62,380 bases of DNA, from positions 1 through 62,380 of the forward strand of contig JAFULL010000117.1 of the NCBI GenBank assembly GCA_017473345.1, in the 5' to 3' direction. The DNA is from Clostridia bacterium (GTDB lineage: Bacteria; Bacillota; Clostridia; Christensenellales; Aristaeellaceae). Under the pieces are notes generated by a model. That model was not told the origin of the DNA. It worked only from the letters and a program-made list of their open reading frames with translations, and made no database searches. Positions 42,578 through 51,214 of this stretch are shown here, one piece after another (positions within the stretch are counted from its first letter, which is position 1; each line of letters starts with the position of its first letter). The translations under genes and the position numbers were made by a program.

Positions 42578-43879
42578 TTAAATCTTACGCTTGTCGATCA
42601 CGCGCACAGCCTTGCCTTCGCTGCGGGTGATGGTCTTGGGAGCAACCAGCACGACTCTGGCAGAAATGCCCAGCATGGAGCGCAAGCCGGCTTCCAGCTC
42701 GCTCTGGCGCTTTTTGATCTCGCCCATATTGTCGGTAAACATCTCGGGGGTCATTTCAACCTGAACATCCAGCGTATCGGTGGACTTCACGCGGTCGATA
42801 ATGATCTGATAGTTGGCGGGATAGCCTGCATTGAGCAGCACTGCTTCGATCTGGGACGGGAACACGTTCACGCCGCGGATGATGAGCATATCGTCGGAAC
42901 GTCCCATGGGCTTGGACATCCTCACATGCGTACGGCCGCAGGAGCAGGGCTTTCGGCTGAGCGTGCAGATATCGCGGGTACGGTAGCGCAGCAGCGGGAA
43001 GGCCTCTTTGGTGATGGAGGTAAACACCAGCTCGCCCTTGGCACCTTCAGGCAGCACTTCGCCGGTAACGGGGTCAATGATCTCAGCGATGAAATGATCC
43101 TCATTGATATGCATGCCGGTCTGCTCGGAGCATTCAAAGGACACGCCGGGGCCGGAAAGTTCGGTCAGGCCATAAATATCATACGCCTTGATACCCAGCG
43201 TATTCTGGATATCCTGACGCATTTCCTCGCTCCACGCTTCAGCGCCGAAGATACCGGCCTTCAGCGGAATCTGGTCAGGCGTGAGGCCCATTTCCTTCAT
43301 TGTTTCACCGATATAGGCAGCATAGGAAGGCGTGCAGCACAGGATGGTGGCGCTCAGGTCCTGAATGAACATGATCTGGCGTTCGGTGTTGCCGGAGGAT
43401 GTCGGAATGGTCAGGCAGCCAACCTTGTGGGAACCGCCGTTGAGGCCGGGTCCGCCGGTGAACAGGCCGTAACCGTAAGAAACCTGACACACGTCCTCGT
43501 CAGTGCCGCCTGCAGCCATGATAGCACGCGCGCAGCAGTCTTCCCACAGATCGATATCGTGCTGGGTATAAAACGCGACCACGCGCTTGCCGGTCGTACC
43601 GGAGGTAGACTGGATGCGCACACAGTCCTTCAGGGGCTTGCCCATCAGGCCATAGGGATAGGCCTGACGAAGGTCGTCTTTGGTAAGGAACGGCAGCTTG
43701 TACAGATCGTCGCTGGACTTGATGTCAGCAGGGGTCAGCCCCTTTTCTTCCATCTTTTTGCGGTAATAGGGCACATTGTCCCACACATGCTGCACCTGTT
43801 TGACCAGGCGTTCGTCCTGCCAGGCTTTGATCTGTTCCCGGGAGGCACATTCGATTTCAGGTTGGTAATAGCGTTCCAT
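42578..43879 (-). CDS. paaK: Phenylacetate-CoA ligase family protein
   Basis: This 433-residue adenylate-forming enzyme activates aryl acids such as phenylacetate or indoleacetate to CoA esters with ATP. STSGTTGKRVVAFYT near 87 is the phosphate-binding loop, and YGLTELSGPG near 227 and the C-terminal ARVVLVAPKTITRSEGKAVRV are family features. The start at 43879 (MERYYQPE) is preferred, with GGGG about 6 bp upstream; a start at 43900 has no site. In many anaerobes the same gene sits with indolepyruvate ferredoxin oxidoreductase and takes part in aromatic amino acid fermentation. That oxidoreductase is not present here. Confidence 0.9.
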   Translation of the reverse strand: MERYYQPEIECASREQIKAWQDERLVKQVQHVWDNVPYYRKKMEEKGLTPADIKSSDDLYKLPFLTKDDLRQAYPYGLMGKPLKDCVRIQSTSGTTGKRVVAFYTQHDIDLWEDCCARAIMAAGGTDEDVCQVSYGYGLFTGGPGLNGGSHKVGCLTIPTSSGNTERQIMFIQDLSATILCCTPSYAAYIGETMKEMGLTPDQIPLKAGIFGAEAWSEEMRQDIQNTLGIKAYDIYGLTELSGPGVSFECSEQTGMHINEDHFIAEIIDPVTGEVLPEGAKGELVFTSITKEAFPLLRYRTRDICTLSRKPCSCGRTHVRMSKPMGRSDDMLIIRGVNVFPSQIEAVLLNAGYPANYQIIIDRVKSTDTLDVQVEMTPEMFTDNMGEIKKRQSELEAGLRSMLGISARVVLVAPKTITRSEGKAVRVIDKRKI

Positions 43880-44040
43880 ACACATCCCCGCTTTCTTCAT
43901 TTGGAAAAATAACGTTCGGCCTGCCTCTCCGCCATACAGTGAATCAGCCGGTCATTTTGTCAAGAAAATTAAATATATCACACAGAAAGCGTGTGGTAAA
44001 TAATCGGATTGCTTTTTCGTCGTTCAAAAATTGTGAGCAA

Positions 44041-45435
44041 TCATTCAAACCACTTTACAGGCAGATATTTACGCTGCGCCTCAAGCATTTCTTCAAACAG
44101 CTTTTTGCCCTGAGCAGCGTCCAGCGTCATCTGCGGGTCGTTCATAAAGGTGGTAAAGGCCAGTTCACGATCACAGGCAAGTGCCGCCCTGAGCGTATTT
44201 TCCTGATTGGTGACATGCTTGCCGATCAGCCCCAGCAGGTTATCGGGCAGCGGGCCTGCGCAGATAGGCTCAATATGATCGCGCGTGAAGTAGGCGTTTG
44301 TTTCCACCACAGAGCCTATGGGCAGATTGGGAATCTGGCCCTGATTGCGGATATTTACATTGGAAACAAGCGGCTCTTTGCCAAGCAGCGCCTTGATCAT
44401 CAGGTGCCCCTCTTCGCCGGACGCCTTCATTTCAAGGCTTTCCCTGCCAGAAACGATATCGTCCGACCGTTTCTGGCGTTTTTGCAGATCCTGTTTGCGC
44501 CAGTCAACGGTGGTCAGGCTGAACTTCCACCCATGCACACTTTCGGGATCCCTCAGATACCATTTGGGCATAAACTCGGCCAGATGACGGTCACCCGCTG
44601 CAGCAATATAACCAAACCGCAGAAACAGGTCAAATTTCACGCGCTGACAGCTTTTGAAGAAGGAATTCAGCCAGTTATCGTCGCCGCCCTCGTCATAGCC
44701 CTTCGCCCAATGCTTTTGAGCAAATTCACGGTAGACCGGGAACAGATCCATACCTTTGTAGGTTGCGTTGGTCAGCCATGTAAAATGGTTGATACCTGTT
44801 ACCGTGGTGTACAGTTCATGCCGGTCCACGCCGCTGATGCCGCATTCTTTTTCAAGCATATCGCACAGCAGCTTCTGTGTGCCAAACACCTCATGGCAGC
44901 AGCCAAACGCCTTTACCTGCGGAAAAACCTCATACAGCGTACGCATACAAAGCGTCATGGGATTTGTGTAGTTGATGACCCAGGCGTCAGGCGAATAATC
45001 ACGAATAGCCTGCGCGATCTCCACAAACATGGGGATAGTGCGCATTGCTCGCATAAATCCGCCCAGACCAATCGAGTCGCCCACAGACTGATAGATGCCG
45101 TACTTTTCAGGGGCATGAACGTCGGAATACATTTCATCAAACGTACCCGGCAGAATGGAAATAACCACAAAATCAGCCCCGGTAAGCGCCTGCTGCAGGC
45201 TGTTGGCCATCTCGTACTTCCAGGCAGATTTCGCCTGCGGATGGCCGGAGATCATGCTGCCGATGACCTGATTGCGTCTGGCTGCCTCATGATCGATATC
45301 ATACAGGCTGACCGTGCCGCACATTTCGTCGTCCATGGCAATATCCTTCATAAAACCCCAGGCCCATCCACGGGATCCGCCGCCGATATAGGCGATGCGA
45401 AGGTTCTGAATATCCTTATCAAAAACGCTGTTCAT
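44041..45435 (-). CDS. lplD: GH4 alpha-galacturonidase-like enzyme
   Basis: This 464-residue enzyme belongs to the NAD+- and metal-dependent family GH4. IAYIGGGSRGWAW near 14-26 is the NAD-binding loop. GCCHEVFGTQK holds the metal-ligand cysteine and GINHFTW the metal-ligand histidine. Long stretches match my memory of Bacillus LplD, including SILPGTFDEM, GIYQSVGDSIG, WVINYTNPM and AAGDRHLAEF. LplD cleaves alpha-linked galacturonic acid from unsaturated or saturated oligogalacturonides. ATG 45435 follows AGGAGG. It is a single-gene unit with its own promoter. kduI at the left edge supports pectin use. Other GH4 activities remain possible. Confidence 0.88.
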   Translation of the reverse strand: MNSVFDKDIQNLRIAYIGGGSRGWAWGFMKDIAMDDEMCGTVSLYDIDHEAARRNQVIGSMISGHPQAKSAWKYEMANSLQQALTGADFVVISILPGTFDEMYSDVHAPEKYGIYQSVGDSIGLGGFMRAMRTIPMFVEIAQAIRDYSPDAWVINYTNPMTLCMRTLYEVFPQVKAFGCCHEVFGTQKLLCDMLEKECGISGVDRHELYTTVTGINHFTWLTNATYKGMDLFPVYREFAQKHWAKGYDEGGDDNWLNSFFKSCQRVKFDLFLRFGYIAAAGDRHLAEFMPKWYLRDPESVHGWKFSLTTVDWRKQDLQKRQKRSDDIVSGRESLEMKASGEEGHLMIKALLGKEPLVSNVNIRNQGQIPNLPIGSVVETNAYFTRDHIEPICAGPLPDNLLGLIGKHVTNQENTLRAALACDRELAFTTFMNDPQMTLDAAQGKKLFEEMLEAQRKYLPVKWFE

Positions 45436-45476
45436 TTGTATTCCTCCTGTGCTGACCTGCATCATCTGTTGGCTCT

Positions 45477-45505
45477 ATTTTATGCTTTTCATTGCGTTTG
45501 TGCAA
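45477..45505 (-). promoter_or_regulatory. Sigma-A promoter of the GH4 gene
   Basis: On the minus strand TTGCAC (45505-45500) and TAAAAT (45482-45477) are separated by 17 bp, 41 bp upstream of the start. Confidence 0.68.
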
Positions 45506-45533
45506 GTCCTTGGAAATGAAAAAGGCAGGCATT

Positions 45534-46160
45534 CTACAGTTTGAGCAAATCAGAGAAAGTCTTCATTCGCCAGCGCACAGGCTGCTGTACCCGCCCCAGT
45601 GCTGCACAGTCGAATCCACCCGCTGCTGCAGCCTGCACCCCCGCTTCGGCGTCCTCTACCACAAGGCATTGCGAAGGTGGAAGTTTCAGTCGTTCAGCCG
45701 CCTTCAGAAACACCTCTGGCGACGGTTTGGAATGGATAATGTCATTTCCATCAACGACTGCATCAAAAAAGCTGTCCAGTTCCAGCTTCTTAAGAATCAG
45801 CGGCGCATTGCAACTGGAGGAACCAACCGCCAGTTTGACTTTCTGTGCCCTGAGATTGCCAAGTGTATCAACCACCTCCGCTGACAAATCAGCGGAGGAC
45901 ATACTGCTTAGCAGTTTACGGTAGTTTTCATTCTTTTCTTCTGCAAACCTTTGCTTTTCTTCGTTTGAATACTTTTGCACGCTCTTTTCCAGAATGATTT
46001 CAAGACTTTCCATGCGGCTTACACCACGCAGACGCTCATTCACCTTTCTGTCAAATGGAATGCCCAAACGATCCGTCAGCATTTTCCATGCACGATAGTG
46101 ATATTCGTCTGTCGAACACAACACGCCGTCCAGATCAAAAATGATACCCGCGTATTTCAT
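45534..46160 (-). CDS. HAD phosphatase, beta-phosphoglucomutase-like
   Basis: This 208-residue HAD-superfamily protein carries FDLDGVLCSTDEYHYRAW near 7-24, with the nucleophile and acid/base aspartates of beta-phosphoglucomutase-like enzymes. VGSSSCNAPLILKKL is motif II with the serine, and KPSPEVFLKAAERL followed by VVEDAEAGVQAA gives motifs III and IV. It probably converts beta-glucose-1-phosphate to glucose-6-phosphate or dephosphorylates a small sugar phosphate. A longer frame reaches 46322, but ATG 46160 aligns with the family start and has GGGGG about 9 bp upstream. It lies after the PIG-L gene and its terminator. Confidence 0.85.
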   Translation of the reverse strand: MKYAGIIFDLDGVLCSTDEYHYRAWKMLTDRLGIPFDRKVNERLRGVSRMESLEIILEKSVQKYSNEEKQRFAEEKNENYRKLLSSMSSADLSAEVVDTLGNLRAQKVKLAVGSSSCNAPLILKKLELDSFFDAVVDGNDIIHSKPSPEVFLKAAERLKLPPSQCLVVEDAEAGVQAAAAGGFDCAALGRVQQPVRWRMKTFSDLLKL

Positions 46161-46225
46161 TCCTTCATTCCCCCATTCCATTCCGGAAAAGAGGATGTGC
46201 ATATCGCTGCATTTTATCCAAATGA

Positions 46226-46253
46226 AAAAGCGGCGCCTTGAAACGCCGCTTTT
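46226..46253 (-). terminator. Terminator of the GNAT/PIG-L operon
   Basis: A 10-bp stem (46226-46235 with 46244-46253) has an 8-base loop; on the minus strand it ends in a T-rich stretch just past the PIG-L-like stop codon. Confidence 0.85.
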
Positions 46254-46263
46254 GAGGATACGA

Positions 46264-46959
46264 TCAAAGATAGTCCTTCTTGACGCGCTTGCTGTAGGCA
46301 GGAATGCCGTAGCAGGTAGCATGATCCACCTTGATCATCGCACCACGCATGATGGACAGCGCCTCGTAATAGCGCAGATACTTGAAATCGCGGGAATGCT
46401 CGGTGAGCCACAACTTTTTGATGTTTTCCTTCCACAGGGGGAACGCTTCGCTCACGTCAAAATAGTAATACGGAACAAAGCCTTCGGAATCCTCCCAGTT
46501 TTCAGCATGCATGAAGCTGCGGATCGGCGCGGGAGTCAGTCCATCCAGCGGGAAGGTGGGAAGCGACGCAAAGAAGATGGCATTTTCTGTGATCTTGCTG
46601 GCCTGAATGTGATCCTTGTGCAGGCTGTTGGGCCAGTGATACAGCACGTTGGTCACCTGATGCTCACGCATGATGCGCGCCAGCTGCAATTCGATTTCCT
46701 TGGTGTCGTACAGTTCACCGTCGCGGGAATCCAGCACGATGCTCTTGCCGCCGAGCCCTTTGGCAAACTCCGCAGCCGCTTCAATGTTCTGCGGGCGGAA
46801 CTCCTCGGGCGTCAGTCCGGGAGGCGTTCCGCGCTCGCCCGCCGTAAGGTCTACAATCACAATGTTATCGCCGGCCATCGCATGTTTGGCCAGCAGCATG
46901 CCGCAGGTAAGCTGCGCATCGCCGGTATGGGCGCCAACCGCCATAATCGTCTTGCTCAT
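46264..46959 (-). CDS. PIG-L family deacetylase-like protein with altered active site
   Basis: This 231-residue protein has the PIG-L/LmbE fold of zinc-dependent N-acetyl-sugar deacetylases. The usual AHPDD motif reads AHTGDAQLTCG (9-19). The zinc-binding histidine and second aspartate are kept, but the first aspartate, the general base in MshB-type enzymes, is glycine. The later zinc motif HKDH (near 114) is intact. TAGERGTPPG near 39-48 is also typical. Deacetylase activity is therefore doubtful or uses another base. AAAAAGGAG lies before ATG 46959. It is 19 bp downstream of a tandem acetyltransferase gene, so the two may act on the same small molecule. Confidence 0.82.
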   Translation of the reverse strand: MSKTIMAVGAHTGDAQLTCGMLLAKHAMAGDNIVIVDLTAGERGTPPGLTPEEFRPQNIEAAAEFAKGLGGKSIVLDSRDGELYDTKEIELQLARIMREHQVTNVLYHWPNSLHKDHIQASKITENAIFFASLPTFPLDGLTPAPIRSFMHAENWEDSEGFVPYYYFDVSEAFPLWKENIKKLWLTEHSRDFKYLRYYEALSIMRGAMIKVDHATCYGIPAYSKRVKKDYL

Positions 46960-46978
46960 AATAGCATACTCCTTTTTC

Positions 46979-48025
46979 TTAGAGGGTCTTGCGCATAATG
47001 TTGAAGCACTTTACCACGCGGAATCCGGCGTTTTTATAAATGCGCTGCGCATGGTTGTCGTCGCCGGTGAACAGGGTGCTGAAAGCAGCGCCATCCTTGA
47101 CGAATTCCTGCATCAGCAGGTTGAACAGCACCGACGCGATCCCGCGGCGCTCAAACTGAGGATCCGTGCAGATGCCGGAGAACCAGCCGCGTCCGCTGGT
47201 CTGTTTGTCCACAGGGCCGGTAAAGCCGACGATACGGTTGTCACAGGTTGCTGCCAGAATGGGACGGGGGCCGGCCGGGATCTTGCCGTTAGGAATAAAG
47301 CGAATGTCATCGCAGGGAATACCCTGCTTGTGGCAGGCGATCTCAGTTTTCAGCACGCTGCGCCAGTATTCGCTGCCTACGCGGTCACACATGCCGTCGT
47401 AATCATAGTCCAGATTCGCGTCGTAGCAACCGGTCTCGATGCCCTGTTCGCGCAGGGCAGCACGCTTCTGCTCCAGCTCCGTCCAGGGCTCGTAGGTCGC
47501 CAGATCCAGATACATGGCCACCTCGCGGTGCATCGGCGCAAAACCCATCGTCTGCAGGAAGGCAAAGCCGGCGCAGTCTTCATCCACACCCGGAGCGTTG
47601 TTGTGATCATGGCCGGGCGTGCCGGGAATGATCCAGTCCAGATTAATAGGGTTGTTGCCGTTGCATGCATAAATGCTCTTTCCGGCTGCCTTGAAGGCCT
47701 CGCCCAGCGCATTGACCAGCGCGCTGCCGATTCCCTGACGGCGATAGTCCTTTTTGACAAACACGCAGGTCAGGTAGCCAGGCGTATTTTCATTGGTTTC
47801 GCCGCCCAGAAATACTTTTTTGGCAACGCCGTTGATGAAACCAACAATTTTGCCGTCTTCCTCGGCAACAAGAGAATATTTGGAGTCATAGTTGGGATCC
47901 ATTTCAAACTTCTTGTGGAAATACTCTTCATTCAGCGGATAGTAGACGACCTCTCCGGCCTCCACTGCCTCGTTCCATACCTCAATAACACCTTGCAGAT
48001 CTTTGGGTTCCATCAAACGAATCAT
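46979..48025 (-). CDS. Tandem GNAT N-acetyltransferase
   Basis: This 348-residue protein contains two GNAT domains (about 1-150 and 190-348). VKKDYRRQGIGSALVNAL near 88-105 and TDPQFERRGIASVLFNLL near 285-302 are acetyl-CoA-binding motif A in each. MIRLMEPKDLQGVIEVW begins the first domain. Start 48025 follows GAGGAG at a 7-bp distance. Tandem GNAT proteins include mycothiol synthase, and PIG-L proteins include the matching deacetylase MshB. Mycothiol is not expected in Bacillota, so a similar but different acetylation/deacetylation route is only a guess. Confidence 0.85.
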   Translation of the reverse strand: MIRLMEPKDLQGVIEVWNEAVEAGEVVYYPLNEEYFHKKFEMDPNYDSKYSLVAEEDGKIVGFINGVAKKVFLGGETNENTPGYLTCVFVKKDYRRQGIGSALVNALGEAFKAAGKSIYACNGNNPINLDWIIPGTPGHDHNNAPGVDEDCAGFAFLQTMGFAPMHREVAMYLDLATYEPWTELEQKRAALREQGIETGCYDANLDYDYDGMCDRVGSEYWRSVLKTEIACHKQGIPCDDIRFIPNGKIPAGPRPILAATCDNRIVGFTGPVDKQTSGRGWFSGICTDPQFERRGIASVLFNLLMQEFVKDGAAFSTLFTGDDNHAQRIYKNAGFRVVKCFNIMRKTL

Positions 48026-48096
48026 ACGCAGTCTCCTCTTTTGTCTGATGATATCATGTACCGCCGCAGCGGTATTGTACAGGACGCTCTTTTGTA

Positions 48097-48125
48097 ACAA
48101 TACAGGATTTTTTCTTCTGCGTCAA
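48097..48125 (-). promoter_or_regulatory. Sigma-A promoter of the GNAT/PIG-L operon
   Basis: On the minus strand TTGACG (48125-48120) and TATTGT (48102-48097) are separated by 17 bp, about 70 bp upstream of the GNAT start. Confidence 0.72.
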
Positions 48126-48134
48126 TAATAAAAC

Positions 48135-48557
48135 TCAGAAATATATATCCTGAAACAGCACGCTTTCGATATCCGCCACCTGTGCAAGGCTGATTTCTTC
48201 GCCATCCTCCAGTACCAGATCCGCCTCCGCCAATCTCAGTTTTTTCAGTTTGCCTTCTGAAACGATATATCTGCCGCCCTCTTTGCGTTCGTCCTGCACA
48301 AAATGCGTGATTCTGACCCATGGTCTGCTTTTGACGTTTTCCAAAAGGATGCGCAGCTTGATATCCAGCTCCAGCTGTTCACAGTCACCGGCTTCCCGTT
48401 TGCGTTCGGTCAGCCTCGCCGCTTCATCGATAGCGTCGTCATATCCTGTAAGCGCTGCAAAGGGTGCAAACTGCGCTGCACGGTTGGCGGCAGGCATCGG
48501 TTTGTGCTTTCGGCTGACCGGGTGTTCCATGCCGATAATGTCATCATATCTTCCCAT
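48135..48557 (-). CDS. YolD-like protein
   Basis: This 140-residue protein matches the YolD-like family, with RAAQFAPFAALTGYDDAIDEAARLT at about 26-50. YolD-like proteins are usually encoded next to a Y-family polymerase and are thought to assist it, in a manner compared with UmuD. That arrangement is seen here: the gene starts 12 bp after the polymerase stop. The LexA-type site upstream of the polymerase should therefore control both. Confidence 0.88.
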   Translation of the reverse strand: MGRYDDIIGMEHPVSRKHKPMPAANRAAQFAPFAALTGYDDAIDEAARLTERKREAGDCEQLELDIKLRILLENVKSRPWVRITHFVQDERKEGGRYIVSEGKLKKLRLAEADLVLEDGEEISLAQVADIESVLFQDIYF

Positions 48558-48569
48558 ACATTTCTCTCT

Positions 48570-50057
48570 TTACGCTTTATGTCCGCCGATCTGCTGGTTG
48601 CGCTCACGCGCCGTCGCGCCCTCCTGCAGATTCATACCGCGCAGAATGGCATTTTTGCCGTATTTTTTGCGTATTTCAAGCACCGCCTGCTGATGGCGCT
48701 GTTCCTTTGCCAGCTGCTCGTCGGTCAGTTCTGGGCCCCAGTGCGTAAACATATCTACCTGAAAGGATGCATTGGGGTCAACGCACCGCTCATCCACCAC
48801 ATGATTGGCCACAATATACATTCTACGCACCAGCAGATCCGCATGAACAATGCGCTGATACAGCATCATGGCGGCCTGAATGATCAGCCGTGCTGACGAA
48901 GTTTGTCTGGGCAGATTGATGCTTCCGTGCGCTGCTTTGGGAACAATTCGGCCATAATGATCGCGTTCTACAGGTCCGTCATATTTTTCCGCCCGTTCCG
49001 GGTCGGACAGGTTTTCGATATCATACCCCACCGTCAGCACGATCTGATCTGTCACAAGACGTTTGTCCACCAGATCCAGTGAGAGCGATTCCGCCATCTC
49101 CCGCACAATGAGCGCAGAAGTACGAAAATCGCAGCCGCACTGCAGCACCTGCCCGGAACTCAGGCTGCTGCTTTCAGGACGGTATGCCTTGATATCGGCA
49201 ATAGTACAGGGCTCCCAGCCCCAGGCATGGTCGATAAGCAGCTCCGCATTAACGCCGAAGAGCTGGTACAGTCTTTCCGCATTTTGCGGCGCACAGGGGC
49301 CGCCTACTGAGCAGCGTGCGATATCTCCCATGGTATACAGGCCGTTTTCTTCCAGCTTTCTGGCATAGCCGCGCCCCACGCGCCAGAAATCCGTCAAAGG
49401 GCGGTGCGACCACAGCCTCTGCCGGTAGGTCATTTCATCAAGTTCTGCGATACGTGCGCCGTTTGCATCCGCCGGGCAGTGCTTGGCCATGATGTCCAGC
49501 GCAATTTTGGACAGATACAGATTGGTGCCGATCCCTGCTGTGGCCGTGATGCCTGTGGCAGCATAGATTTCACCGATGATACGCCTGGCCAGTTCCCTGG
49601 GCGTCATGCGATAGGTACGCAGATAATGCGTTACGTCCATGAATACCTCGTCGATCGAATACACGTGGATATCCTCAGGTGCAACGTATTTGCGGTAGAT
49701 ATCATAAATGCGCGTACTGTAATCCATATAAAGCGCCATGCGGGGTTTGGCAACGAGGTAATCGATCTTCAGAGAAGGATTGGCCTGCAGTTCCTTTGCA
49801 TTCCAGGAGGAACCTGCATTTCCGCGCCTGTATCCGTTGGCCTGACGTATTTTTTCCTGCACTTCAAACAGCCGGCTTCTCCCCGGCACACCATAGGCCT
49901 TGAGGGCCGGTGTTGCCGCCAGACAGATTGTTTTGGCCGTTCGCGCTTCGTCTGCCACCACCAGCAGCGTTGTCATGGGATCCAGCCCACGCTCACGGCA
50001 TTCCACAGATGCATAGAACGACTTCAGGTCAATCGCAATATAAGCGCGCTCGTTCAT
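48570..50057 (-). CDS. Y-family DNA polymerase (UvrX/UmuC-like)
   Basis: This 495-residue translesion polymerase has the palm motifs AIDLKSFYASVECRERGLDP (6-25) and YSIDEVFMDVT (near 133-143), which supply the catalytic acidic residues. DNA-binding thumb motifs (GIGTNLYLSKIALD) and a little-finger domain follow. Its length and partner fit the SOS-induced UvrX/UmuC type rather than the short DinB. ATG 50057 follows GGGAGAG. The promoter is overlapped by a perfect LexA palindrome, so expression should rise after DNA damage. Confidence 0.92.
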   Translation of the reverse strand: MNERAYIAIDLKSFYASVECRERGLDPMTTLLVVADEARTAKTICLAATPALKAYGVPGRSRLFEVQEKIRQANGYRRGNAGSSWNAKELQANPSLKIDYLVAKPRMALYMDYSTRIYDIYRKYVAPEDIHVYSIDEVFMDVTHYLRTYRMTPRELARRIIGEIYAATGITATAGIGTNLYLSKIALDIMAKHCPADANGARIAELDEMTYRQRLWSHRPLTDFWRVGRGYARKLEENGLYTMGDIARCSVGGPCAPQNAERLYQLFGVNAELLIDHAWGWEPCTIADIKAYRPESSSLSSGQVLQCGCDFRTSALIVREMAESLSLDLVDKRLVTDQIVLTVGYDIENLSDPERAEKYDGPVERDHYGRIVPKAAHGSINLPRQTSSARLIIQAAMMLYQRIVHADLLVRRMYIVANHVVDERCVDPNASFQVDMFTHWGPELTDEQLAKEQRHQQAVLEIRKKYGKNAILRGMNLQEGATARERNQQIGGHKA

Positions 50058-50086
50058 CAAGCTCTCTCCCTTCCGTTTTCATGTTG

Positions 50087-50115
50087 ATTATATCATGCGA
50101 ACATATGTTCGTAAA
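50087..50115 (-). promoter_or_regulatory. LexA-controlled promoter of polY-yolD
   Basis: On the minus strand TTTACG (50115-50110) and a perfect TATAAT (50092-50087) are separated by 17 bp. The palindrome CGAACATATGTTCG (50098-50111) fills the spacer and matches the Gram-positive LexA/DinR box (CGAACRNRYGTTCG). Confidence 0.9.
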
Positions 50116-50124
50116 TAGTAAAAA

Positions 50125-50160
50125 CGGGAAAAGAAAAACATCCTGCGTAATTGCAGGATG
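50125..50160 (-). terminator. Terminator of the sugar ABC/oxidoreductase region
   Basis: An 8-bp stem (50139-50146 with 50153-50160) on the minus strand is followed by TTTTTCTTTTC. It lies 20 bp past the stop of the Gfo/Idh/MocA gene at 50180. Confidence 0.85.
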
Positions 50161-50179
50161 CTTTTGCTGCTGATAAACC

Positions 50180-51148
50180 TCAATACCGGATCTGCTCCAA
50201 AATTTCCATCACGTCCAGAATACGCTGCTTGGGAACCATCGGCGATGGCTCACCCCTTTGCGCACACTCAATCAGATGCGTCAATTCGCGCAAAAATTCT
50301 CCACTGGCCGGCAGGTTGATGCCGCTGGCCACCCGGACCGTCTCGCTTACGTCAAAAACCGTTTTTTCGCCGTCTGCGCCATAGCCGGTAACACCATTTT
50401 CATCGCATATGAGCATGCCGCGTTCAAAATATACGCGCCAGTGCGCCATAAACGGAATAGCCGCATTGAGCCACCCGGCTTCAGCAATAACGTTCAGACC
50501 GTTGCTGTAACCATAGCTGAAGCGATAATGCTCATCGTAGTCCTTGCCTTCGCATCTGCATGAAGTGTAGGCCACGCGATCCGGCTTGCCGAACAGGCTG
50601 ATGATCAGATCGAGATCATGAATATGCAGATCATACGGGATCAATCCGCTCTTGTCACGATCAAACAGCCATCTGCCATGAGTCCATTTCGGGCAGGCCG
50701 TCAGGCGCTGAAAATACCCATCAAGCGGTCGGCCATAACGACCATCCTCAAGCACCTGACGCAGTGCCTCCGTCTCGCGCTTGAACTGCACTACCTGCGC
50801 CACATACAGCTGCACACCAGCCTTGTGTGCTGCCTCATACATCTGCGCAACGTCGTCATAATGCAGCGCCACAGGCTTTTCAACGATGACATGCTTGCCA
50901 TTCGCAATGGCCTCCAGCACGAGTTCCTTATGCAAAAAGGTAGGCGCACAAATATCTACCAGTTCAACCGTTTCACTGGTGCAGGCCTCCGTGATGGTTG
51001 CGTAAATGGGAATGCCCCACTCAGCAGCTACGGCGCGGTCTTTATCAGACTGACCTACGGCGGCAGTCACCTCCGCAATCGGAATCTGCTGAGCATTGGC
51101 ATAGTGGCACGAGCCCATGCCGCCCAGACCGACAAGCAGAATCTTCAT
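50180..51148 (-). CDS. Gfo/Idh/MocA family oxidoreductase
   Basis: This 322-residue NAD(P)-dependent sugar or polyol dehydrogenase starts with the Rossmann motif ILLVGLGGMGSCHYANA. HVIVEKPVAL near 89-98 is the family signature with the catalytic lysine. LIPYDLHIHDLDLIISLFG near 177-195 carries the usual aspartate-histidine region. ATG 51148 follows AAAGGAG. It lies last in the minus-strand cluster of a sugar ABC transporter, beyond a strong hairpin that may reduce its expression. The substrate is likely the sugar imported by that system. Confidence 0.87.
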   Translation of the reverse strand: MKILLVGLGGMGSCHYANAQQIPIAEVTAAVGQSDKDRAVAAEWGIPIYATITEACTSETVELVDICAPTFLHKELVLEAIANGKHVIVEKPVALHYDDVAQMYEAAHKAGVQLYVAQVVQFKRETEALRQVLEDGRYGRPLDGYFQRLTACPKWTHGRWLFDRDKSGLIPYDLHIHDLDLIISLFGKPDRVAYTSCRCEGKDYDEHYRFSYGYSNGLNVIAEAGWLNAAIPFMAHWRVYFERGMLICDENGVTGYGADGEKTVFDVSETVRVASGINLPASGEFLRELTHLIECAQRGEPSPMVPKQRILDVMEILEQIRY

Positions 51149-51171
51149 GGCGTTGCTCCTTTCATTGAAAG

Positions 51172-51210
51172 AAAAAAGCATATCAGCGCGAGGAGCTGAT
51201 ATGCTTTTTT
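51172..51210 (-). terminator. Internal terminator or attenuating hairpin
   Basis: A perfect 16-bp stem (51172-51187 with 51195-51210) has a 7-base loop and on the minus strand ends in TTTTTTC. It sits between the isomerase/epimerase stop (51215) and the last oxidoreductase start (51148). I see no promoter in between, so the last gene depends on read-through. Confidence 0.8.
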
Positions 51211-51214
51211 AAGA

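Noticed and set aside
43880-44040. Promoter of the phenylacetate-CoA ligase gene with TTGACA at 43958-43963 (minus strand)
   Set aside because: The -35 is perfect, but I could not find an acceptable -10 at 16-18 bp.
46160-46322. Longer N-terminus for the HAD phosphatase
   Set aside because: The added 54 residues run through the terminator of the neighbouring operon and have no similarity to the family; ATG 46160 fits better.
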